64,000 nucleotides of DNA, taken from contig NC_087074.1 of the NCBI RefSeq assembly GCF_026151205.1, positions 20,081,240-20,145,239 on the forward strand, read 5' to 3'. Each line of letters begins with the position of its first letter. The first letter of the stretch is position 1. Below the pieces are notes generated by a model. It was not told where the DNA came from. It ran no database searches and saw only the letters and a list, made by a program, of their open reading frames with translations. Below are positions 53,690-63,987 of the stretch, one piece after another. A program made the position numbers and the translations under genes. This stretch comes from Bolinopsis microptera (lineage: Eukaryota; Ctenophora; Tentaculata; Lobata; Bolinopsidae).

Positions 53690-54005
53690 TACATCTTACT
53701 ATATATAAAGCGAGACGATATATATTTATCCGTGCCATTTTACTGACACCACGGCATCAATTTTAACGCAAATTTCCGCAAAAACCGTAAAAGATATACA
53801 ACTGAAACCTTTTTGACTGGGTCAAATGCTTTAACGGCCTCCAAATCAGCATGAGAAAATAAAAAATTGGCCAAGAAATAGAAAGTTTTAGAGCCCAAAA
53901 TTTGGTACCCCAAGTGGTGTCAAAAACGCGAATTAAAGAGGTTAATAATTATTTTAGTCTCTTGAGTCTTGACACCATTTTAGGGTTATACGGGTTCCTG
54001 CTAGT
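53690..54005 (-). repeat. dispersed repeat, copy 2
   Basis: Reverse complement of 29405-29735. Plus-strand landmarks: CTATATATAAAGCGAGACGA at the left, ACGGGTTCCTGCTAG at the right. Confidence 0.85.
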
Positions 54006-54060
54006 AATATCTAAATCATAAATATACTCAAAATTAAATTACACTCCCTTTGCTTTCAGA

Positions 54061-54255
54061 ATGATGGAGAAAAACAGTCAGGGTGACAAGGTATCTATTA
54101 ATAAAGAGGTGCCTGTGGCGTACATAGCAGACTGTATTGAGTTTGTGACGAGGGTAATAGATTCCACACCCAAGAACACTCTGTTCGATACAGTGAATCA
54201 CGGTAAACTATGGACTGCTGCCTTCAAGGCTTCATTCAATATACACTTAAAATAA
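54061..54255 (+). CDS. exon of unrecognised protein (transposon-like neighbour)
   Basis: After TGCTTTCAG, MMEKNSQGDKVSINKEVPVA, IADCIEFVTRVIDSTPKNTL and DTVNHGKLW to TAA at 54253. In multicopy invertebrate proteins I recall a GKLW-x(n)-GDKG pattern; GDKGDG occurs in the next open frame at 54496. The intervening 200 bases would then be an intron or insertion. Confidence 0.4.
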   Translation: MMEKNSQGDKVSINKEVPVAYIADCIEFVTRVIDSTPKNTLFDTVNHGKLWTAAFKASFNIHLK

Positions 54256-54470
54256 TATGATTTTCACCACCATTGGCATTTACAGTGTAGATCGGTACAA
54301 ATCGGGAGGTAAATGAATATTATGAGCTGATACATGACCATTTGGGAGCTACTTATCAAAATGATTACGACACTTTATAATTCATATTTCGACATACTGA
54401 ACCATTAGCAGTTTGAGTTAGTAAGCTGCTGATTGCACGAATTGGTAAATTCATTGGAATAACTTTCAGA

Positions 54471-54687
54471 TCAGGTAGTGATAAAGTTTTCGGGAGATAA
54501 AGGAGATGGCAGGACAAATTTATCGTTCTATGTGATGAATCAGATTTCTCCGAATTCATGCGATAAACACTTTATGCTTATAATATATGGAGCAGGTGAC
54601 ACGAACTACAACTTAAAGTCAGCCTTTGACCTTATCAATTTGAAGTTAGTAAAACTAAATATTTTGTTCAATATTACATACACGTGA
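54471..54687 (+). CDS. GDKG-domain exon, likely transposon-derived
   Basis: QVVIKFSGDKGDGRTNLSFY, VMNQISPNSCDKHFMLIIYG and AGDTNYNLKSAFDLI. The signature GDKG-G-T--L---N---PNS ... D---NL is shared, from memory, with many uncharacterised multicopy proteins in cnidarians. Function unknown. May pair with the exon at 54061. Confidence 0.4.
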
Positions 54688-54874
54688 GCTCCATTAAATG
54701 CCCGTTACAAAATTTCCGCGTATCCACTTTTTGCGACTGTTTATCACGGTTCTTTTCAAGTGTCAAATGAATATCTAGCTAATTGTGAACATCAAAGAAG
54801 GTTGTGGATAAATCGAGGATGTTTATCCTATTAATCAGAAAAACCCTTGTTATTTATAATGGTTTATTATAATT

Positions 54875-54888
54875 TATACAACATTATT
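54875..54888 (+). repeat. LINE target-site duplication, left
   Basis: TATACAACATTATT, repeated at 57746-57759. Confidence 0.9.
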
Positions 54889-57745
54889 TTATTTTTTATT
54901 TTTTTTATTTTTTTTTTATTTTTTTATTTTTTTTCTTTAATGAGGAACCTGCCAAACCCCAGGACACCAGGAGGATACCACCGGCAAAGCGGCTAATAGT
55001 ACCCTCCGGTCTGTGTTGTACCGAAGAAGCTGAGTTAATCGATCAAGACTCGGCTTACCAGCCAAGAGGCAAAATCTGAGCGGCACCAAGGGTTCAGAGA
55101 GTGTCATTTCAGCTTCTCCGGTGCTGGATGCCCTGGGGTTTCACATGCGCCGTAGTAAAATAAATATAAAAACACACGCACACAATTTTATTTTTTTTTA
55201 TTTTTTTTTATTTTTTTATTTATTTTTTTTATTCTTTTAGATAATACGTCGAATAAAGTCAGTGGATATAGAGTAATAAAATGCACATAAGATGGAGAGA
55301 AAAAGGAGAGATACTACTGGTTTTAAATATGACTCTATATCAATACTAGTAGTGGAGATAACTCCACTGGCTACAACTTGTGAAATAAAGGGTAAAGGTA
55401 AGGCACGGCTGTAATTTCGAGAGAATAAATAAACAAGAGTGTATAGTGGATCCAGAACTTTGGGTATAAAATGGTCATCAAGGTATAACGTCTTTAAGGC
55501 ACCGTATAATATCCGGTTTTTCACCTAATAAGAAAAGCTTAAGATGTTTAAGATATCGCTCCCAGAATAGGGGTTCCTTGTTCTGGAAACTCCTTCCAAT
55601 AAACCAACAGCAAACCGAATTTATGAAGTTAACACTTTTATCTCTGTGATTTAAGCAAATCAAATAGTGGCGATATGGGTCGTCATAATTTGCGTCAATA
55701 TTCGATCTAATAAACAGATTTACTCCCTGTAGGAAAGAGCTTGTGGCTGGACAGTCAATAAATATGTGAGAGATAGTTTCGAGGTTGTGATTACATAACG
55801 AGCAATTTGGACTATCTTTTTCAATCTTCATTTTATATCTCATGTACCGACAAGTACTAATCCGGTGAAGGAGCTTATATTGGTACTGAATAAGTTTGAA
55901 GTTATTTGAGAAAGAAGTAAAAATATCCGTAAAAATACTAATCCAATCAATATCCGTTAAGGAGAGGTTAGCACTCCAGTTCCTCATTGGAGGAAGGGTG
56001 CTGGGATCTAAACGCTTAGACATGGTATCTCTGATGTTTCTACCTTTGATAGTGAGAGGAGTATCTCTAGAGTTGGGGGTATTCCTACCTCCCCAAAAGC
56101 GAAGTGAAAGTTGGGTATCGATAAATGTAATGTTACTTGTAAACGTATCGGTATTATTAAATCGACGTATTCCCAACTTTATACTCGCATATTGAGTCGA
56201 AGAGATTATACTACTTGTTTGGCCCCACTTTCTCAGAAATTGCTGAAAACTTAAGAGGTTACCTTCCTCTGAAACGAAATCAGAAAGATAGATGATATTT
56301 CTATCAATAAGAATATCGTTCCAGAGCTTGGAGCCAATGTCCGTTATTACGTCGCTTCCCCACACACAGTGGTTGACTGTACTCTTACTTGACTGTGAAG
56401 AAATAGACTTCCAAAGCTTATATTGGCGAAGAAGGTTAAAGGTAAAACCAGTATTCTTTAATGTGAGACAGTTTTCTATACACACAGTTGGTATATTTGG
56501 GTGTAAAAGCTGATTGATGATAATATTTTTCCAGGCATGTTGGAAATTAGGATCGATAACTTTTCCTATAAGTGACACTTTTAAACCTATAATAAAATCG
56601 TTAGTATAGAAGAGACCTAGACCCCCACATTCACGAGGAGAAGTAACAATATCACGTTTCAACTTATCCCTCTTACAACCCCACAAGAAGTGAAATATCA
56701 TAGTGTCTATTTTACTGATGGTGTTAGTATCAGGAGTTTCTAGTGGTATGATAAGGTAAGTGAACTGGGAAAGAATAAGAGATTTAATAATTGTACACTT
56801 TCCTATCAGAGTTAAGTCTCTCTTACTCCAGGTGTTGATAGCGGTGCTGGCGTTACTAAGTTTACTGTGGTAGTTCATTTTGCAGAGATCAGCTCCACTA
56901 GACGTGTTGTCGAACTTGACTCCTAATGCTGTAAACTCGTTAGCTACCATGTCTTCCCCGTATGTACTGGTAAGGTAATTTCGAAGACTAGTGTTGTCTC
57001 TGGTAGCTCCTAAAGGTATGCACTTAGTTTTACTGATGTTGGGCTTACAGCCTGAGTGCTGACCGAACTGGTTGAGCTCTAGGATAACTGCATCTACGCA
57101 AGCCTGGGAGGGATCCAGGTACAGATCCGTGTCATCAGCAAACAGACTCATGAGTATGTCGATACCATTAATGCTGAGGCCTTTAATACAAGGGTTATAC
57201 TGTAGCTTATTACTAAGTACCTGGGACACTAGGAGGAAAAGAATTGGGGAAAGGGGGCTCCCCTGATGGACGCCACGAAGTATGTGAACAGGGCTGCTAA
57301 GGTGTCCGTTAACGTTAGCGTAACTCATACCAGCGTGAAATGCCACTCTCACCAAGTTGATTAAATAATTTCCAAACCCCATACCTTCCAAGACACTGAA
57401 AAGAAACTTATGTTCGACCGAGTCGAAAGCCCGTTGGAGGTCGACCTGCATAATCATACCAGTATCCTCTTGGTTCTCATGGTAATGTTCTAAGGTTAGA
57501 TACATTAAGATCAGATTATCGCTGGTACTCTTCCCTTTTTGAAACCCGGATTGGGCTGTACTAATAAGTGTTGGAAGTGAACTTAAGATCCTATTTTTTA
57601 TAATATGAGTGAATATCTTATAGTCTACATTCAAAAGGGTGATTGGTCGCCAGTTCTTTATATAGTTTAACTCAATGGGGGTTTTAGGTTTCGGGATAAG
57701 TGTTATAATTCCTAGACGTTGTGAAGGTGACATATGAAGGTGACA
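54889..57745 (-). mobile_element. 5'-truncated Tx1/L1-like LINE
   Basis: Inserted on the minus strand between 14 bp target duplications. The 3' end is an A-rich tail of AAAAAAT-type repeats (54889-54940). The 3' UTR is 54941-55190. A second, internal A-rich run lies at 55190-55230. The 5' end is cut within the polymerase domain. A 12 bp duplication (GAAGGTGACATA twice) sits at the 5' junction. Truncation and target duplication indicate target-primed reverse transcription. Confidence 0.93.
55478..57733 (-). CDS. LINE reverse transcriptase (N-terminally truncated)
   Basis: 751 codons open. Contains NWRPITLLNVDYKIFTHIIK (motif 1), QSGFQKGKSTSDN, catalytic D98 in MQVDLQRAFDS, GVHQGSPLSPILF at 154-166 and FADD at 198-201, so the catalytic aspartates are present. 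A Cys/His cluster CSLCNHNLETISHIFIDC lies near the C-terminus. Sequence style fits the L1/Tx1 group. The endonuclease domain is missing, so it cannot be autonomous. The ATG at 57733 is created at the truncation junction and is not the native start. Confidence 0.92.
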   Translation of the reverse strand: MSPSQRLGIITLIPKPKTPIELNYIKNWRPITLLNVDYKIFTHIIKNRILSSLPTLISTAQSGFQKGKSTSDNLILMYLTLEHYHENQEDTGMIMQVDLQRAFDSVEHKFLFSVLEGMGFGNYLINLVRVAFHAGMSYANVNGHLSSPVHILRGVHQGSPLSPILFLLVSQVLSNKLQYNPCIKGLSINGIDILMSLFADDTDLYLDPSQACVDAVILELNQFGQHSGCKPNISKTKCIPLGATRDNTSLRNYLTSTYGEDMVANEFTALGVKFDNTSSGADLCKMNYHSKLSNASTAINTWSKRDLTLIGKCTIIKSLILSQFTYLIIPLETPDTNTISKIDTMIFHFLWGCKRDKLKRDIVTSPRECGGLGLFYTNDFIIGLKVSLIGKVIDPNFQHAWKNIIINQLLHPNIPTVCIENCLTLKNTGFTFNLLRQYKLWKSISSQSSKSTVNHCVWGSDVITDIGSKLWNDILIDRNIIYLSDFVSEEGNLLSFQQFLRKWGQTSSIISSTQYASIKLGIRRFNNTDTFTSNITFIDTQLSLRFWGGRNTPNSRDTPLTIKGRNIRDTMSKRLDPSTLPPMRNWSANLSLTDIDWISIFTDIFTSFSNNFKLIQYQYKLLHRISTCRYMRYKMKIEKDSPNCSLCNHNLETISHIFIDCPATSSFLQGVNLFIRSNIDANYDDPYRHYLICLNHRDKSVNFINSVCCWFIGRSFQNKEPLFWERYLKHLKLFLLGEKPDIIRCLKDVIP

Positions 57746-57759
57746 TATACAACATTATT
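57746..57759 (+). repeat. LINE target-site duplication, right
   Basis: Same TATACAACATTATT as at 54875-54888. Confidence 0.9.
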
Positions 57760-57769
57760 AAGAGCCACC

Positions 57770-58200
57770 TGACTACACTAGCATATTAAGTGTGATCTTC
57801 TTCTTATTCTGCTTTTTTTCTGTAGGATTTGTGGTGCAGTGTTCCATACTCGTCTATCATTATCTGGATGTCGAGGAAAGTTGACTTCCCACTGGTTTGT
57901 GTCCTCGTTTGAGATGGACTCTTCGGACCTTTTTCTTTGTGTCTCCGGTAGAATGAGACGTGTAGATCAGTATAGATAAATAAACAATAATATTCAGTAT
58001 GTTTCAGGATGGGACAAGGCCCACAACCACATCACCTTTCAGTTAGAAGAAGCAACCACCTGCACCCAGCACTGCACCTCGCGAGGTTGATAAGTTAGTG
58101 GAACTCGGAGACAGTCTAGAACAAGACGTAAAAACTACAAGAAACATCCTAACTATGAGGCACAGGTAATAATTAGGAATGTTTTGTTTAAGGGTAAGAC
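57770..58200 (+). repeat. about 890 bp tandem duplication, unit 1 part
   Basis: ACTACACTAGCAT...GTTTAAGGGTAAGACAGTTC is repeated at about 58660-59110 at roughly 95% identity. The DIDMEI-type exon at 58312 lies between. Confidence 0.85.
58047..58165 (+). CDS. DKLVELG exon module, copy 2 (intact)
   Basis: Acceptor CTTTCAGTTAG, donor GGCACAG|GTAAT. Reads KKQPPAPSTAPREVDKLVEL, then GDSLEQDVKTTRNILTMRH (39 codons, phase 2 out). It is the best preserved of five copies. Short amphipathic helix likely in DKLVELGDSLEQDV. Confidence 0.5.
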
Positions 58201-58311
58201 AGTTCTCTTCCGCTAGAACAGTGGTAAAAGAAGGTTTTATCGAAGTTTTTGTAATACATTTAGTAGTAGGTTTCGTCAAGAATGAAAAATGATATAAATA
58301 CTAAATGTCAG

Positions 58312-58390
58312 TTGTGCAGCCTCTCCCTGTCCCTGCAGATGATGTTCCCATGGAGATTCAGATAACACCGGTTAAGGGGCTAAAGAAATC
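58312..58390 (+). CDS. DIDMEI exon, copy 2
   Basis: Acceptor ACTAAATGTCAG, donor AAATC|GTAAGT. Reads VVQPLPVPADDVPMEIQITP VKGLKK. Same phases as 53341-53422; DxPMEI-TP-K is shared. Confidence 0.5.
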
Positions 58391-58547
58391 GTAAGTTTTA
58401 ACAAACTTAAAAAATGTTGTTTAGCACTAACTCACTTTTTAAGTTTATTTCAATCGAATGGGTGAAGATTTTGCTGTGATTTTTATTATTTGAAAACTTA
58501 GTTACTGGTATAAATATCAAAATATTTTATGCAATACATTTCAATAG

Positions 58548-58598
58548 GACCGGGGATGGAGGACTCCACTGGTATCGCTAGAACATCTTTCCGAGGAA
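58548..58598 (+). pseudogene. Thr/Pro-rich exon, copy 2
   Basis: Acceptor TTTCAATAG, donor GAGGAA|GTAAGT. The frame matching copy 1 is GWRTPLVSLEHLSEE, but it is not in phase with the exon ending at 58390. Either another acceptor is used or this copy is broken. Confidence 0.35.
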
Positions 58599-58659
58599 GT
58601 AAGTTTTGTTTATATTTATAATGGTTTATTATACAGATTCATTATTAAGAAACAATATT

Positions 58660-59110
58660 ACACTACAAGACTACACTAGCATGAAGTGTGATCTTCTTCT
58701 TCTACTTCATTCTGTAGGATTTGTGGTGCAGTGTTCCCTGCTCGTCTATCATTATCTGGGTGTCGAGGAAAGTTGACTTCCCACTGGTCTGTGTCCTCGT
58801 TTGAGATGGACTCTTCATACCTTCTACTTTGTGTCTCCGGTAGAATGAGACGTGTAGATCAGTATAGATAAATAAACAATAATATTCAGTATGTTTCAGG
58901 ATGGGACAAGGCCCACAACCACCTTTCAGTTAGAAGTAGCAACCACCTGCACCCAGCACTGCACCTCGCGAGGTTGATAAGTTAGTGGAACTTGGATGCA
59001 GTCTAGAACAAGACAGTCTAGAACAAGACGTAAAAACTACAAGAAACATCCTAACTATGAGGCACAGGTAATTATTAAGAATGTCTTGTTTAAGGGTAAG
59101 ACAGTTCTCT
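58660..59110 (+). repeat. about 890 bp tandem duplication, unit 2 part
   Basis: Second copy of 57770-58200. Confidence 0.85.
58934..59067 (+). pseudogene. DKLVELG exon module, copy 3
   Basis: Same exon as 58047-58165, with TAG at its second codon and an in-frame 15 bp duplication giving SLEQDSLEQD. A downstream acceptor (GAAGTAG) could avoid the stop. Confidence 0.45.
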
Positions 59111-59562
59111 TCCGTTAGAACAGTGGTAAAAGAAGGTTTCTACCCATTGATGTTTTATAAAAATTTAATTTAAACAAATACCAGCTTTTTGACAATTGAT
59201 AAACTTTGTCTGTCACATTTTCTGATAAATCAGTCTCTTAGTGAGCATTCCAGACTTGGAGTATCCTAATCTCCAGGTGGAACACGATAATATTCTTTAA
59301 TTAAACCTATCGCACCAGGGGATGAATCTCTCTTATTTTTCAGGATCATAGCCTAGCTATCTTTTTTCTACATGAAGTCGGAACAATCTTTTGATGATCA
59401 TCAGAGTAATCAGTAATGATCCAGAATCTCTTGAAACCTTTAATATAGTTCAGAATTATGTAGTGTAACGCGATGGAAGTATTTTAAGCGGGCATATCCT
59501 GTCCAAACCCAGGATGCACGACATAAAGAATTTGTTTTAACTTGTTTGTATGAAAAGCATCA

Positions 59563-59632
59563 ATAGATAAGTTAGTTGAACTAGCATGCAGTCTAGAACT
59601 AGACATGGACACTACAAGATATATTTCTGATT
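59563..59632 (+). pseudogene. DKLVELG exon module, copy 4
   Basis: DKLVELACSLELDMDTTRYI without clear splice sites. Confidence 0.35.
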
Positions 59633-60175
59633 TTTTATGAAATTAGAAATATATGTTGGTGTATATTGATGTTTTGGGACAAAGTGAGAGTCCCCAAACA
59701 TCAATTATATGATCGACAATTAGTCATCGCGCAACGAAATTTAGTCTTTCCGCAATTTACACGCCAAGTTAGGTTTCCATTGTTTTCAGTCTAAATTTAC
59801 AAACCTTTCATTTTGATATAATGAGGTACAAGTTGTTAATAATATTTTGTTTGTACTGGGATGTTCCACCGACTTGGCACCAGATAATTTAATTAAATTT
59901 GTTTTGATGAGGTTTATGTTGCCGTGACAGGGTTTTTATTGGACTGTTTTGATATGTTTTGTATGGTATTATGTTACTTTGGAAACCAAGTACTATTGCC
60001 TACAATAGATTTTACCTCGAGGAGTTTGGTTAATATTCAATTTTACTTTCGTCATAATGTACATATTTGGTTTTTGTTCAATCGACTGACATTGATTATA
60101 TAATCGACCCACTCAAAAGAGCGAAAACAGATTATTAATGAAATTAAAAATACTTATTATTCTGTTTATTTTATG

Positions 60176-60245
60176 GATAGATAAGCTAGTTGAACTCGCA
60201 TGCAGTCTAGAACAACGCATGGACATTACAAGATACATTTCTGAT
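60176..60245 (+). pseudogene. DKLVELG exon module, copy 5
   Basis: DKLVELACSLEQRMDITRYI lies inside a 67-codon frame (60138-60341). It shares TACAAGATAYATTTCTGATT downstream with copy 4. Confidence 0.35.
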
Positions 60246-60437
60246 TTATTATGCAATAAAAATACTTATTATTCTGTTTATTTCATGGAAAATATAATAT
60301 GTTTGGACGAATTAAATGATGTTGTTGAAATTATTTTGTAGAATATCTTGATATTTTGTCTCTATGTCTGATTTTCATTATAATATGTTTCCTCGCCGAC
60401 TTTCACGACTAGCAGATTACAAATTTATTTGTAAAAT

Positions 60438-60497
60438 TTAAGCTCATATAGTGCATTTAAGCTCATATAGTGCATTTAAGCTCATATAGTGCATTTA
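60438..60497 (+). repeat. 20 bp tandem repeat, 3 copies
   Basis: TTTAAGCTCATATAGTGCAT repeated three times. Confidence 0.9.
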
Positions 60498-60499
60498 CA

Positions 60500-63380
60500 A
60501 AATTTGGAGAAGATAGGCGGAAGGATTCCCTACTGCTAATTAAAGTAAGTACCAGTAGGTATAATTAAATAAGATGGTATAACCTCGTATCTGTTACAGT
60601 ATAAATTTTATAGACAAATGAATGAATCTGATCCAGCAAGTTCTTTCTCCTTACAAAGAACTAGGAAACTCCTTGTTGTAGCGACGAGTCAGAAGAATTC
60701 TGATAGAAAGGTACTGATAGAAAATAAACGTTATTCTTATTTGATTCGTTAATTATTTAGTCGTAATCAGACACATGGGATCCAAGAAACTTGACCATTC
60801 CATGTGGAATTTAACCCACTTACCTGGAAAATGCTCATGATTATCTTCTCCAAAAGAAGTTATCTTCTCCAAAAGAAAGGCGATGAGGTACAGGTTCCAG
60901 TTTCCTGCTACTAAGCAACCTGAAAATATGGACAGAAGGTCACTTTGAAGACCTTTGAAATTTGCTGCTTTTCTCTTTTAGCATCAAGGGTCCCAACATC
61001 GCGGTTTCTCAACAACAACGCAGTTTCGCATATTACCTGTTTATCAAAGAATGCGGTGAGCGATTGGGGAATTTGTCGTTATCGTACAGATTAAGCTGTC
61101 TCATAACAGAATTTAATTCCTCGGTTTAAGTTGAATTCCACACGGAATGGTCCGGCTTCCGAATACTAACCCCTTCTCACGCGAGAAATCTCGATATGGG
61201 CCGGTCCTCGTAAAATAGTTTGTATTTGTAACGCGCGAAAATATTATACCGACAAAATATTAAGGTTTGCAGTTGTAACCTTGACAGAAAGGCGCGTCGT
61301 AATGCGCGCTATGTCTTATTTCCCGGTTTTTTTTCAGAACCCATCTCAACATTTTTGGCGGTGACGCACGTTCTCATGGTTTTTGATAAGTCTTCTATCT
61401 TGTGGTACCTTAGCTATCATGAGCTGTCACCTGACCAATGGAGGTTGAACTGACTGTTACTGGAGTACAACGCTGTTACAAGCCTAGTCCAGGACAGATC
61501 GACCTTTCTAATTCTCCCTAGGATGCTAGTGGACCCTTTTTAACTCTTGATAACACGTAAGTTGATACTGTCACTTGTTTTGTTTTTAGAATGTATTAAG
61601 TTGGTTGTCTGTGAACCCTGAGCCGGGCTACCGCAAAAACATTCGTCTAATTTTAGCGCACGAAGAAATCTGAGGGTTGGACCACATGTGTCGACATATC
61701 ACATTTAGTGATTATACTGAAACATTTTCACACATTTGAAAGTTTTCTCTTTTTCTGAAACTTTTTTACTCTCCCCAAACTTTTGATTGCCCATTTTTAT
61801 TTCTTCATACCAACTGTCCATGTCGCTTGAATGACGTGAATGTAAATCTTCTTTGGGTACATGTTGAAGTGGGTAATAAATGATTTTATTTATCTTCGTT
61901 ATTTTCCTACTGGAACCTGCTATCGCAATTTGCACTTTTGCAGGCTATAACTTCCTATAGAAAGACGTACGTGAAGTATGCTAAGCTTCGAAGGCTTTGA
62001 AAATGTTCCCATATAAGCCATGTTTACATACATCTTGTGAAATAAAAATACTTACATTACGAGTTATAGATAGAAGATTAGAGGCAGAAACGGCGATATA
62101 TTCCTTTGAAGCAAAATAATCTTTTTATTTCATACTTTCAACAGCCCCGTAGTTAATGACAGGAAACCATCTTGGTAGTGACTGTTAAAAGGTAACCAGA
62201 CTGTCCTCGCCCGGGGCTCCGCTCATAGTATAGAGTGTATCATTTACTCAAGTAGCCCTGTTCGCTGTTTAGTCCTAATCGCGGTTGTCCGATCATTTGG
62301 CTGAATGAAGCTTTGTGAGCTTTATAAACCAACAGATTACGTATCCCACAGCAAGGATTGACTATTGATATAATATATATTTATATTAGGACACTACAAA
62401 CTACTTGAATATCCATACGAACTCTGTTGGGTTCTAAGCCAAATGATCGGGAAGTGCATCTCAGTCCGTGAGTCCGTAATACGGGTTAAATAAGAAGCTG
62501 GTAGTGAGTAGCCTGAAGCGAATACGGTTTGGTTCTCACTATCTTAAACGTGCCTCGCATGATCCTCCGTCAGTTGCTTATGTACTGAATAGAAGAGCAT
62601 AAACTAAAAATAATCATTTAATTCAAAGGTTTTGTCTGAGAAGGGGCAACACTTTTAAGAACTGAGTTTTTTCTTTCATTTACAAAAGTACAAAGTAACA
62701 TGTGAAATGTTAGCCTCTCTGGAGTATATTTATCTCAGAACCTCTCAAAAAATAAGCCTTCGAGCCTCGAGGGCCTCAGTTAATTCAAATGTTGTATAGA
62801 AATATATTGACCAATGTGAACACTTTGCACGTCTATCTTAAAACCTCGTAAAGTCGTAACCTAATTTACCACATGTATTTTTGTGGGAAGGGTATTGTAG
62901 ATGAATTCAGAGAGTTATGCCCATGATATTGAACCTTATTGACCCAGAACTTTGGGCAGCAGTCCAGTGCGGAGAAACCGTAGCTGAATTATGCACAGAT
63001 GGTCATAGTAATTAATTCATTTTCCCTAACTGAAAGTCTGAAAGACAGAAAGTTCCAAATTTTTGCCTAGAAGCAGACTTTCATAACAATGGCCACGTAT
63101 GGTAACAGTATGTTTAAGTTTCTAAAGAGTATTATATCTCCACCTCTGTAGACTTGAGCAACAGGCATTGTGCTATAATACTATATAATATATACTGTAT
63201 TGTCCAATACTACTAGCAGTGGGCCCTGTTTTACATTACAATCCCCTGTAATGTAGAGTAACGACGTTACATTGCTCATTAGTAAACCTCCCCCCACCTC
63301 TGTACCTTCTGAATAACAAGGTACACGCGGCCATCAAAGGTTATTAAAACACTGTACTAAAACCAAGAATATACTGCCCC
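60500..63380. other. no confident gene
   Basis: Short frames only. A 14 bp inverted pair, CCGATCATTTGGCT (about 62291-62304) and AGCCAAATGATCGG (about 62439-62452), may bound a small MITE. A 19 bp duplication lies at about 60846-60883. Confidence 0.5.
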
Positions 63381-63395
63381 CTAAAACCCCTGAGT

Positions 63396-63507
63396 CACGT
63401 GCTGCTGCTCCCACGTGGTCCGCCCACACGTGCGCGGCTCACCGACTCTTATTGGCCCCTCTGTTCAACACCACCAGAGCACGTGCGCGGCTCCACCAGA
63501 GCACGTG
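63396..63507. promoter_or_regulatory. CpG-rich patch with five CACGTG E-boxes and a CCAAT box
   Basis: CACGTG at 63396, 63412, 63427, 63480 and 63502, plus ATTGG (CCAAT reversed) at 63451. The local GC content stands out from the AT-rich surroundings. It may be a promoter for a gene reading left (63595-63987 lies on the other side) or right. Confidence 0.4.
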
Positions 63508-63594
63508 CGCGATACGCGACAGTCCCGTGGTTTAAGAGAGCCATTATATGTGGTGAGCTGACTGGAAGTGTAGCGGGGGAAGCAGTGCAATTGT

Positions 63595-63987
63595 TTAACT
63601 AGTGTGTATACATGGCTCATGAGAGAGAGAGAGTTGGAGAGAGGGCAGCATGGGTGTAAGGCCCTTGTTCACCGCTCCTTGTTTTTTGTTGTACTCTTGT
63701 GGACTGTGGAGCTCACTTCTAGCATATTCTAAAGGAGTAAAACTCTCGTTTTGTAAGCCACTATTGTAGTAGTTAGATGTATTGTCGGATACTAAAGCTC
63801 TCTTCTCGTCAGTCATCTGACGAGCACAGTGCCAAATTGAACCAGGTCTTCTCAGATACTTAGTGCGTTGGCACATTGAATGGGTAGTTCTCTTCTGATC
63901 TGCCGTCATCTTACTACAGTATCTTGTTATCCCTGTCGTCCCGTGTTTGTGCGTTTCGTGTAGGTTGTGCAATTGTAAACATTTCAA
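63595..63987 (-). CDS. unrecognised 130-codon ORF at the window edge
   Basis: Starts MKCLQLHNLHETHKHGTTGI. A middle stretch, RQMTDEKRALVSDNTSNYYN then EYARSELHSPQEYNKKQGAV, looks moderately protein-like. No domain, signal peptide or membrane segment. The neighbouring E-box-rich patch lies downstream of it on this strand, so that patch is not its promoter. Confidence 0.25.
   Translation of the reverse strand: MKCLQLHNLHETHKHGTTGITRYCSKMTADQKRTTHSMCQRTKYLRRPGSIWHCARQMTDEKRALVSDNTSNYYNSGLQNESFTPLEYARSELHSPQEYNKKQGAVNKGLTPMLPSLQLSLSHEPCIHTS

Noticed and set aside
55896-57266. Plus-strand frames in the LINE
   Set aside because: Antisense to the reverse transcriptase frame.
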